Part shown: piece after piece, positions 1-6,402 of the stretch
Position numbering within the stretch: position 1 is the first letter of the stretch
Layout: every line of letters starts with the position of its first letter
Source: Burkholderiales bacterium
GTDB taxonomy: Bacteria; Actinomycetota; Thermoleophilia; Gaiellales; Gaiellaceae
NCBI GenBank assembly: GCA_025935595.1
Contig: JAICUZ010000050.1
Location: 1-12,145, forward strand
Length of the DNA stretch: 12,145 bases
Direction of reading: 5' to 3'
The notes under the pieces: generated by a model
What the model saw: the letters and a program-made list of their open reading frames with translations, nothing else
Told to the model about the DNA's origin: nothing
Databases searched by the model: none
Translations under genes and position numbers: made by a program

Positions 1-570
1 GTCGATGAAGAGCGGGACCGCGACCAGGCCGACGATCCCGACCGGCACATTGACGAAGAAGATCCAGTTCCAGTTGACGTGCTGGGTCAGGAGGCCGCCG
101 ACGAGCGGCCCGATCGCGAGCGCCATCCCCGAGACGCCGGCCCAGATGCCGATCGCCTTGCCGCGCTCGCGCGGCGGAAACGTCGCGGTGATGATCGAGA
201 GCGTCGCGGGGTTCATCAGCGCCCCGCCGAGCCCCTGAACGACGCGAGCGCCGATCAAAAAGCCGCCGTTCGGCGCGAGGCCGCACGCGAGGCTCGCGCC
301 CGTGAAGACCCCCAGACCGTTCATGAAGACCAGGCGGCGGCCGACGTAGTCCGCGAGCTTGCCGCCGGTGAGCATGAACGCCGCGAACGTCAGCGCATAC
401 CCGGCGACTACCCACTCGAGCTCCTGCAGCGACATGTGCAGCGACTGCTTCATCGAAGGCAGCGCGACATTCACGACGGTGTTGTCGAGCATGATCATGA
501 ACAACCCGACCGAAACTGCGGCGAGCGTCCACCACTTCTTGTTCTCGGGCGTCACGAGACGCGCTCTCAT
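1..570 (-). CDS. MFS drug exporter, DHA2 (EmrB/QacA) family, N-terminal part
   Basis: Partial gene cut by the left window edge; the first 190 residues are present and in frame to base 1. It would be an inner-membrane proton-driven multidrug or solute exporter with 14 membrane helices. Seen in the sequence: a first helix with the DHA2 signature LDNTVVNVALP (residues 28-38), motif A in the loop between helices 2 and 3 (GGKLADYVGRRL, 69-80), and motif C, typical of antiporters, in helix 5 (GMALAIGPLVGG, around 147-158). Helix 6 follows, then the cut. The ATG at 570 is well supported by a near-perfect Shine-Dalgarno. The gene is divergent from the acyl-CoA synthetase operon, with no sign of a local TetR or MarR regulator in the window. 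Family assignment is secure; the substrate cannot be told. Confidence 0.93.
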   Translation of the reverse strand, partial: MRARLVTPENKKWWTLAAVSVGLFMIMLDNTVVNVALPSMKQSLHMSLQELEWVVAGYALTFAAFMLTGGKLADYVGRRLVFMNGLGVFTGASLACGLAPNGGFLIGARVVQGLGGALMNPATLSIITATFPPRERGKAIGIWAGVSGMALAIGPLVGGLLTQHVNWNWIFFVNVPVGIVGLVAVPLFID

Positions 571-645
571 CCGATCACCTCCCCGTCAAGGTAGTACCCG
601 CTGGGTCGGCGGAGGCTAACCAAGGCCCACAAGTACGCTAACCGC
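571..645. promoter_or_regulatory. Divergent promoter region between the MFS exporter and acyl-CoA synthetase genes
   Basis: These 75 bases separate two divergent genes, so promoters for both should lie here or run into the coding ends. On the plus strand TACGCT (634-639) fits the actinobacterial -10 pattern TANNNT and ends six bases before the GTG at 646, the spacing expected for a leaderless transcript. No convincing -35 hexamer is visible and no Shine-Dalgarno lies at a useful distance from that GTG. On the minus strand TACCTT and TAGCGT are weak -10 candidates. I see no clear operator palindrome. Confidence 0.35.
574..582 (-). promoter_or_regulatory. Strong ribosome binding site of the MFS gene
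   Basis: On the minus strand this reads GGAGGTGAT, nine bases fully complementary to the usual 3' end of 16S rRNA. Seven bases separate GGAGG from the ATG at 570. It fixes the start of the exporter and is by far the strongest Shine-Dalgarno in the window; most other genes here depend on start/stop overlaps instead. Confidence 0.85.
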
Positions 646-2517
646 GTGGCGGAGGTGGTCTGGAGACCTGACGAGGCGACGATCGAGCACGCGAACGCGA
701 CCCGCCTGCTGCGCGCGTCCGGCGAGGCGAGCTGGGCGGAGCTGCAGCGCCGCTCATGGCAGGAGCCCGCCTGGTTCTGGCCGCGCTGCGTCGAGGACAT
801 GGGACTCGAGTTCTCGACGCCGTGGCAACAGGTCGTCGACGACTCACGCGGCCCGCAATGGGCGAGGTGGTTCGTCGGCTCGACGGTGTCGATCGCGCAC
901 AACTGCGTCCATCGCTGGGCGGCGCGACGACCGGATGCGCTCGCCGCGGTCGGGCTCGGCGAAGACGGCTCGCGCCGCACGCTGACGTTCCGCGAACTGT
1001 CGCGCGACGTCACACGTCTCGCCGAACGGCTGGTCGAGCTCGGCGTCGAGCCCGGCGACCGCGTCGGGATCTTCCTGGCGATGTCGCCCGACGTCGCCGT
1101 GGCCTCGCACGCGATCGCGCACGTCGGAGCGATCCAGGTGCCGATCTTCTCCGGCTTCGCCGCGCCCGCCGTGGCGCAGCGGCTCGAGGCGAGCGAAGCG
1201 AAGGTCGTGATCACGCAGCGCGACTCGTCGCGACGCGGCAAGCCGGTGCCGATGCTCGCGATCCTCGAAGAGGCGATGTCCCTCGCCGGCTCGACCGCCG
1301 ACGTCGTGCTCGCTCCTTTCGAGCTCGACACGCAGCCGGGAACGCTGCCGGCGCTCGACGTCGACAGCGAGCATCCCTACCTCCTCACGTACACGTCGGG
1401 CACGACCGGCAAGCCGAAGGGCGTGGTCCACGTGCAGGGCGGCTTCCTCGTCTCGATCGCGCGCGAGGTCGCCTACCAGGCCGACGTGCACGAAGACGAC
1501 ATCGTGCATTTCGCCACGGACATGGGCTGGATCATGGGGCCGTGGACGGTGGTCGGCGTCGGCGCGCTCGGCGGCACGATCGTCTTCGCCGAAGGCGCGC
1601 CGGACTGGCCAACGCCGCAGCGCATCTGGGAGACGGTCGAAAACGAACGGGTCACCGCACTCGGCATCTCACCCACGCTCACGCGCGCGCTGCTCCCGCA
1701 CGGCGATCCGACGAGCGACCTCTCGTCGCTGCGCACGTTCGTCACGACCGGCGAGCCCTGGAACCCGGATCCGTACCGCTGGCTCCATGAGAACGTCGGC
1801 GGCTCGCGCGTCCCGATCATCAACTGCACGGGCGGCACCGAGGTCGGCGCGTGCTTCCTCTCGCCGACGCCGATCGCGCCGATCAAGGCGTGCTCCGTCG
1901 GCGGGCCGGCGCTCGGCATGGCGATGGACGTCGTCGCCGACGACGGCACGTCGCTCGTCGGCACGGGCGAGGTCGGCGAGCTCGTCTGCCGCGCGCCCTT
2001 CCCGGGCATGACGCGCGGCTTCTGGCGCGACCCGGAGAAGTTCATCGAGACGTACTGGTCGCGATTTCCCGGCGTGTGGGTCCACGGCGACTGGGCTTCC
2101 GTCGACGAGGATGGGTTCTGGTTCCTGCACGGCCGCTCCGACGACACCATGAACATCGCCGGCAAGCGCATCGGCCCCGCCGAGCTCGAGTCGGCGGCCG
2201 TCGGCCATCCCGCCGTGCGCGAGGCGGCCGCGATCGGCGTCCCGCACGAGGTGAAGGGCGAGACGGCGTGGATCTTCTGCTGCCTCCTGCCCGGCGCGTC
2301 GGCGACGGAAGCCGAGGTCGCAGCGCACGTCGCCGACGTGCTCGGCAAGGCGTTCAAGCCGGACCGCGTCTTCTTCGTCGATGCCCTCCCGAAGACGCGT
2401 TCGGCGAAGATCGTGCGGCGCGCAGTGAAAGCGACCGCGCTGGGGACCGACCCCGGCGACCTGTCGTCACTGGAGAACCCGGAGTCCCTCGAGTCGATCG
2501 GAGCAGCAGTTGCCTGA
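646..2517 (+). CDS. AMP-forming acyl-CoA synthetase (AcsA-related)
   Basis: 623-residue cytoplasmic enzyme of the ANL superfamily that would activate a carboxylic acid with ATP to an acyl-AMP and then an acyl-CoA. The N-terminal part (about 45-120) resembles the acetyl-CoA synthetase N-terminal domain (WFVGS, then HNCVHRW). Core motifs: TSGTTGKPKG at 250-259 (P-loop), TGGTEVG at 395-401, the adenylate-binding HGDW with Asp482, GRSDD at 496-500, and the C-terminal PKTRSAK with the catalytic, potentially acetylated, Lys588. The acetate-pocket Trp of true acetyl-CoA synthetases (before QTE) aligns with Gly396, so a larger acid than acetate is likely. The start is GTG at 646: upstream in frame there is no other good start before a stop codon at 592. 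It is first in a four-gene operon and overlaps the next gene by 8 bases. Family sure, substrate unknown. Confidence 0.93.
   Translation: MAEVVWRPDEATIEHANATRLLRASGEASWAELQRRSWQEPAWFWPRCVEDMGLEFSTPWQQVVDDSRGPQWARWFVGSTVSIAHNCVHRWAARRPDALAAVGLGEDGSRRTLTFRELSRDVTRLAERLVELGVEPGDRVGIFLAMSPDVAVASHAIAHVGAIQVPIFSGFAAPAVAQRLEASEAKVVITQRDSSRRGKPVPMLAILEEAMSLAGSTADVVLAPFELDTQPGTLPALDVDSEHPYLLTYTSGTTGKPKGVVHVQGGFLVSIAREVAYQADVHEDDIVHFATDMGWIMGPWTVVGVGALGGTIVFAEGAPDWPTPQRIWETVENERVTALGISPTLTRALLPHGDPTSDLSSLRTFVTTGEPWNPDPYRWLHENVGGSRVPIINCTGGTEVGACFLSPTPIAPIKACSVGGPALGMAMDVVADDGTSLVGTGEVGELVCRAPFPGMTRGFWRDPEKFIETYWSRFPGVWVHGDWASVDEDGFWFLHGRSDDTMNIAGKRIGPAELESAAVGHPAVREAAAIGVPHEVKGETAWIFCCLLPGASATEAEVAAHVADVLGKAFKPDRVFFVDALPKTRSAKIVRRAVKATALGTDPGDLSSLENPESLESIGAAVA
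2500..2503 (+). promoter_or_regulatory. Ribosome binding site supporting a TTG start of the SDR gene
   Basis: GGAG lies six bases before the TTG at 2510, inside the end of the acyl-CoA synthetase gene. No ATG or GTG occurs between it and the Rossmann glycine motif in that frame, so this site decides the start. Confidence 0.55.
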
Positions 2518-3232
2518 TAGTGATATCCGGCTCCGTCAAGCCTACGCCGGAATCGCAGTCATCACCGGCGGTGGGCGCGGCATCGGCGCGTCGATCGCGC
2601 GGGCGCTCGCAGGCGACGGCTGGTCGGTCGTCGTCTCCGCGCGCACGCGCGACCAGATCGACAAGATCGCCGCCGAGACCGGCGGACGTGCCGTGCCGAT
2701 GGACGTCGCGTCACCCGAATCGGTGACGAAGGCGTTCGGCGAGATCGGCCACGCCGACCTGCTCGTCGCGAACGCCGGAGTCGGCGGCGAAGCGGACTTC
2801 TGGCACACGTTCGAGGTGAACGTGCTCGGCGTGCACTTGTGCTGCGACGCCGCGGTCGCCGCCGGGGCATCGCGCATCGTGATCACCGGCAGCGGCTCCG
2901 CATATCTTCCCGGCTTGTCCAGCACCGCGTACAGCGCGTCAAAAGCCGCGATCTGCCGGTACGGGGAGACGCTCAACAACCGGCTCGACATCCCGGTGTT
3001 CGTGTTCAGCCCGGGGCTCGTGCAGACCGAGATGACCTCCAACTTCCCGGCGAACGCGCCGTGGACGCCGCCCGAGCTCGCACCCGAGCTCGTCCGCAAG
3101 CTCGCGACGGGACGGTACGACGCGCTCGCCGGCCGCTACATCCACGCGGAGCACGACGACGTCGACGACCTGCTCGCGCGCGCGGACGAGATTCGCGAAC
3201 AGGACCTGAACGCAATTCGCCTGCGTCGATGA
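2510..3232 (+). CDS. Short-chain dehydrogenase/reductase (SDR)
   Basis: 240-residue classical-size SDR, an NAD(P)-dependent oxidoreductase of an alcohol/carbonyl pair with a Rossmann fold. Visible motifs: the nucleotide-binding TGGGRGIG at 19-26, NAG at 88-90, and the catalytic set Ser128, Tyr141 and Lys145 (YSASK). An Arg is found in the region after the second strand (SARTR), which may favour NADP, but this is weak evidence. The TTG start at 2510 has a GGAG six bases upstream and overlaps the acyl-CoA synthetase stop by 8 bases, so translation is probably coupled. The stop overlaps the next gene as ATGA. Its place between an acyl-CoA synthetase and hydrolases suggests oxidation or reduction of an acyl or hydroxyacyl intermediate; the exact substrate is not visible. 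Confidence 0.9.
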   Translation: MPDSDIRLRQAYAGIAVITGGGRGIGASIARALAGDGWSVVVSARTRDQIDKIAAETGGRAVPMDVASPESVTKAFGEIGHADLLVANAGVGGEADFWHTFEVNVLGVHLCCDAAVAAGASRIVITGSGSAYLPGLSSTAYSASKAAICRYGETLNNRLDIPVFVFSPGLVQTEMTSNFPANAPWTPPELAPELVRKLATGRYDALAGRYIHAEHDDVDDLLARADEIREQDLNAIRLRR

Positions 3233-3771
3233 AGACCGTCGTCTGCTTCGGCGACTCGAACACGTGGGGCTACGTCCCCGGCTCGGACGGCGAACGCCAC
3301 CCGCGCGACGTGCGGTGGCCCAACCAGCTCCAGCACCTGCTCGGCGACGACTGGGACGTGATCGCCGAAGGACTGAACGGCCGCACGGCGACGATCGAGC
3401 GGCCGGACTCCGAGGGTCGGAACGGCCTGCCGTACCTCCTGCCGTGCCTGCACTCGCACGCACCGGTCGACGTCGTCGTCATCTTCCTGGGCACGAACGA
3501 CGTCAACTTCATCGACGACGACCGCGTCGCGCGCTGCGTCGCGCGCCTCGTCGAGATCGTGCGGCGATGTGACGCGGAGCCGCTCGTCCTCGTTCCGCCT
3601 CCGTTCGACGGCCACTCGCTCGGGCCGTCGTTCGCCGAAGAGCTCGACTGCCCGCTGCTCGACCTAGACGGCGTCACGTCGTACCCGGTCGTGCACGACG
3701 ACGTCGAGCACCTCGACGCGGACGGGCACGCTGCGGTCGCTCAGGCGGTCGCCGACCGCCTGAGCTCGTGA
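3229..3771 (+). CDS. SGNH/GDSL hydrolase, MsAcT-like arylesterase/acyltransferase type
   Basis: 180 residues, no signal peptide, so cytoplasmic. It shows the four SGNH blocks: FGDSNTWG with nucleophile Ser10 (block I), the oxyanion glycine in EGLNGRT at 47-53 (block II), LGTND with Asn90 (block III), and DVEH with Asp158 and His161 (block V). The order and spacing, including RWPNQL, EGLNGRT and the GTND strand, closely follow the Mycobacterium smegmatis esterase/acyltransferase (MsAcT) as I remember it. The protein is about 35 residues shorter than that enzyme, mostly between blocks III and V; MsAcT uses such insertions for oligomer contacts. It would hydrolyse small or aryl esters, or transfer acyl groups. 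It starts with ATG inside the SDR stop (ATGA) without a Shine-Dalgarno, so coupling is likely, and overlaps the thioesterase gene by four bases. Confidence 0.87.
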   Translation: MKTVVCFGDSNTWGYVPGSDGERHPRDVRWPNQLQHLLGDDWDVIAEGLNGRTATIERPDSEGRNGLPYLLPCLHSHAPVDVVVIFLGTNDVNFIDDDRVARCVARLVEIVRRCDAEPLVLVPPPFDGHSLGPSFAEELDCPLLDLDGVTSYPVVHDDVEHLDADGHAAVAQAVADRLSS

Positions 3772-4454
3772 GCCGGCGCTTCGCGACGCGTCGGCGGATC
3801 AGCCTCTCCGACACGGAGGCGACGGGCCGCCTGCGCACCGATGCGATCGCGCGCTACCTGCAGGACGTCGCGTCCGAGGACTGGCTGGACGCCGGGTTCG
3901 ACCACGACTCGCACGTGTGGGTCGTGCGGCGCACCGAGTTGACGGTGCACGAGGCGTTTCGGCCCGAGGACTGGATCACCCTCGAGACGTGGTGCAGCGG
4001 CGTCGCCGGCTCGGCGGCGTCGCGGCGCTACTCGATCCGAGGTGAGGCCGGCGGCCGCGTCGAGGCGGAGAGCATCTGGATCCACCTCGACCACGACCTG
4101 CGGCCGAAGCGCCTCGGCCCGGAGTTCCTCGAGATCTACGGAGCGTCGGCCGCCGGGAACCGGGCTCAGACGCGATTCACGCTGCCGATGCCCCACGAGC
4201 ACGAAGGCAGCGACTGGTCGTTCCGCGCGACCGACGTCGACCGGCTCGGGCACATCAACAACGCCGCGTACTGGGTTGCGGTCGAAGACCGCTTCGCCGA
4301 GCGTCTGGCCGCGCCGGTACGTGCAGCGCTCGAGTATCGGCAACCGATCGATCTCGGCGAGCCCGTGCAGCTGCTCGAGGACCGTGAGACGATCTGGCTC
4401 ATGGTCGGCGACGAGGTCCGCGCCGCCGCCGCCGTCTACTCGGCGACGCCGTAA
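3768..4454 (+). CDS. Acyl-ACP thioesterase-like protein (FatA/FatB family, double hotdog)
   Basis: 228 residues. The family hydrolyses the thioester of acyl-ACP, and some bacterial members acyl-CoA, releasing free fatty acids in the cytoplasm. Two hotdog repeats are visible: the first with the LQDVASEDW helix region (31-39) and WVVRRTEL (51-58), the second with DVDRLGHINNAAYW (156-169), which matches the family's DxDxNxHVNNxxY block. His162 and Asn164 are kept, but the Asn two residues before the His, part of the active site in plant enzymes, is Leu160. The protein is slightly short for the family. The GTG start overlaps the SGNH stop (GTGA) and no Shine-Dalgarno is seen. It is last in the operon and its 3' end overlaps the opposite lyase gene by 19 bp. 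A role as general acyl-thioesterase paired with the acyl-CoA synthetase is inferred. Confidence 0.83.
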   Translation: MSRRFATRRRISLSDTEATGRLRTDAIARYLQDVASEDWLDAGFDHDSHVWVVRRTELTVHEAFRPEDWITLETWCSGVAGSAASRRYSIRGEAGGRVEAESIWIHLDHDLRPKRLGPEFLEIYGASAAGNRAQTRFTLPMPHEHEGSDWSFRATDVDRLGHINNAAYWVAVEDRFAERLAAPVRAALEYRQPIDLGEPVQLLEDRETIWLMVGDEVRAAAAVYSATP

Positions 4455-5221
4455 GCGTCGGCGAGCGCGAGCGTCGTCCGAGCCGAGCCCGCCAGCGCCG
4501 GGTCGACGAACAGTCCGCCTGCGACCTCACCGACGCCTTCGGACTCGAGCTTCGACACGACCGCCCGCGCGCGATCGACCTCTTCGCGCGTCGGCAGATA
4601 CCCATGCTCGATCACCTCGAGCTGGTCGGGATGGATGGCGCTCCGGCCGAGGTGGCCGAGCACGCGGCCGCGGCGACACGACGCCGCGAGCCCGTCGAGG
4701 TCGCGGACGTTCATGTAGACGGACTGCGGTGGCCGCGGCAGCCCCGCGGCCACAGCCGCGTTGACGATGCGCGACCGCGCGTAGTCGAGCCCCTCTTCGA
4801 GGGCACCGATCTGCGACCGCAGGTCCGCCTCGCCGAGCGAGACACCGCGGACCGAAGGATGCACGGCGATCTCGAATGCCGCCTCCACTCCACGCGCGGT
4901 CTCGACCATGGCATGCACCGCCGGTAGCGCCGGGACGTCTTCGGGCCGCTCGACCTTCGGCAGGAACACACCCGCGAGCGGCAGAGCCGCAACCGCCGCG
5001 AGGTCGTCGTCGTCGCCGGCGTTCACGCGCACGTACACAGGCTTCGCGCGCGCCGCGCGGAACAGCTCGGCGAGGTTCCCCCGCGCCTCGCTCTTCGCCG
5101 CAGCCGATACGCCGTCCTCGAGATCGACGATGACGGCATGCGCACGAGACGCGATCGCCTTCTCGACACGGTCGGGGCGGTCGGCCGGGACGTACAGCCA
5201 GGTGAGCGGCGGCGCGCTCAC
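4436..5221 (-). CDS. HpcH/HpaI aldolase / CitE-type CoA-ester lyase
   Basis: 261 residues, a TIM-barrel lyase of the CitE/malyl-CoA lyase group, which cleaves (or condenses) 3-hydroxyacyl-CoA esters into an acyl-CoA and an oxoacid, with Mg2+. Visible landmarks: VPADRPDRVEKA (11-22), DLEDGV (33-38), the substrate Arg65 in YVRVN, PKVE at 88-91, metal ligands Glu107 (MVETARG) and Asp133 (LGEADL), and the C-terminal GRSAIHPDQ, a family hallmark normally with a Lys. Somewhat shorter than classical CitE (about 290). The GTG at 5221 overlaps the stop of the CoA-transferase gene (GTGA) with GAGAGG five bases upstream. As the partner of a class III CoA-transferase, it is likely to split the CoA ester made by that enzyme, for example a malyl- or citramalyl-like thioester. 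Last gene of the minus-strand operon. Confidence 0.9.
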   Translation of the reverse strand: MSAPPLTWLYVPADRPDRVEKAIASRAHAVIVDLEDGVSAAAKSEARGNLAELFRAARAKPVYVRVNAGDDDDLAAVAALPLAGVFLPKVERPEDVPALPAVHAMVETARGVEAAFEIAVHPSVRGVSLGEADLRSQIGALEEGLDYARSRIVNAAVAAGLPRPPQSVYMNVRDLDGLAASCRRGRVLGHLGRSAIHPDQLEVIEHGYLPTREEVDRARAVVSKLESEGVGEVAGGLFVDPALAGSARTTLALADAYGVAE

Positions 5222-6402
5222 ACGACCCTCTCGCTGCGCAGCAGCTCGAGCTCGGCATCGTCGATCCCGATCTCCGCGAGCACCTCCGCAGTATGGGCGC
5301 CGTGCGCGGGGCCGGCCCACTCGACCGAGCCGGGCGTCGCGGACAGGCGGCTCGCCAGGCTCGACATCAGCACCCGGCCGAGCTCCGAGTCCTCGACCGA
5401 GACGAACGCGCCGGTCGTCGAGAAGTGCGGATCGGCGACGAGGTCGCCCGCGTCGTAGACCGGAGCGATCGCGGCCTCGGCCGCCTCGAAGGCCGCGAGC
5501 ACGTCGTCGCGAGACCGGGCACGGATCCACTCGGCGACCGCGGCGTCGATCTCGTCGACATGCGCGACGCGGCCCGCGCCGGTCGCGAACCAGTCCCGCT
5601 CGACGAGATCGGGACGACCGACGAGCCGCAGCACACGCTCGGCGATCGACGTCGCGCTGGCGGAGACCGCCACCCACCGATCGTCGGCCGTGCGGTAGAC
5701 GTTGCGCGGCGCGTTGTGGCCCGAGCGGTTGCCGGTGCGCGGCTGGAGCTCGCGCAGCGCGTCCCACGCAGTCACCTGCGGCCCGAGCAAGAGCGTCAGC
5801 GGCTCCACGAGGTTCGTGTCGACGACCTGTCCCTCGCCGGTGACATCGCGTGCACGCAAGGCGGCGAGGATCGCGAACGCCGCCGCGAAGCCGGCGATGC
5901 CGTCGGCGAGCGCGAGCGGCGGCAGCAGCGGCGGATCGTCGGGCTGGCCGTTCAGCGACGCGAAGCCGCTCATCGCTTCGGCGAGCGTCCCGAAACCCGG
6001 TCGGCTCGCGTACGGGCCGCGCTGTCCGAAGCCGCTGACGCGCGCGAGCACGAGCCGCGCGTTCACCGCTCGAAGCTCGTCCCAGCCGAGCCCCCAGCGC
6101 TCCAGGGTGCCGGGCCGGAAGTTCTCGATCACGACGTCGGAGCGCTCGGCCAGGCGCAGGAAGACGTCACGTCCCGCGGGTTGCGACAGGTCGAGCGTGG
6201 CGAGGCGCTTGTTGCGCGCGAGCGTCTTGAACCACAGGCCGACGCCGTCCTTCGCCGGGCCGTGCCCTCGGGCCGGGTCCGGCCGGCTGGGGTGCTCGAT
6301 CTTGACGACGTCCGCGCCGTAGTCGCCGAGCAGCATCCCGGCGATCGGCGCCGCGAACAGCGTCGCTGCCTCGACGACGCGGATCCCCTCGAGCGGCCTC
6401 AC
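5218..6402 (-). CDS. Class III CoA-transferase (CaiB/BaiF family)
   Basis: 394 residues, full length for the family. It moves CoA from a donor thioester such as succinyl-CoA to a free carboxylic acid through an aspartyl-CoA intermediate. Seen: the N-terminal start LEGIRVVEAATLFAAP, GADVVKIEHP (29-38), RNKR (63-66), ENFRPGT (93-99), SGFGQRGPY (123-131) and the catalytic Asp167 in LADGIAG, matching Asp169 of formyl-CoA transferase. The start is GTG at 6402, overlapping the upstream stop as GTGA, with no Shine-Dalgarno; upstream in-frame extensions read into the previous gene and have no family homology. The next gene is a CitE-type lyase, and this pair recalls succinyl-CoA:malate or citramalate CoA-transferase plus malyl/citramalyl-CoA lyase in known pathways. 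No MaoC or other hydratase is present, so the acid may already carry the hydroxyl. The actual acid is unknown. Confidence 0.92.
   Translation of the reverse strand: MRPLEGIRVVEAATLFAAPIAGMLLGDYGADVVKIEHPSRPDPARGHGPAKDGVGLWFKTLARNKRLATLDLSQPAGRDVFLRLAERSDVVIENFRPGTLERWGLGWDELRAVNARLVLARVSGFGQRGPYASRPGFGTLAEAMSGFASLNGQPDDPPLLPPLALADGIAGFAAAFAILAALRARDVTGEGQVVDTNLVEPLTLLLGPQVTAWDALRELQPRTGNRSGHNAPRNVYRTADDRWVAVSASATSIAERVLRLVGRPDLVERDWFATGAGRVAHVDEIDAAVAEWIRARSRDDVLAAFEAAEAAIAPVYDAGDLVADPHFSTTGAFVSVEDSELGRVLMSSLASRLSATPGSVEWAGPAHGAHTAEVLAEIGIDDAELELLRSERVV

Noticed and set aside
567..1331. Minus-strand open frame opposite the acyl-CoA synthetase start, possibly a competing upstream gene
   Set aside because: Ser/Arg-rich with no family features; it would also overlap the exporter start and its strong ribosome binding site.
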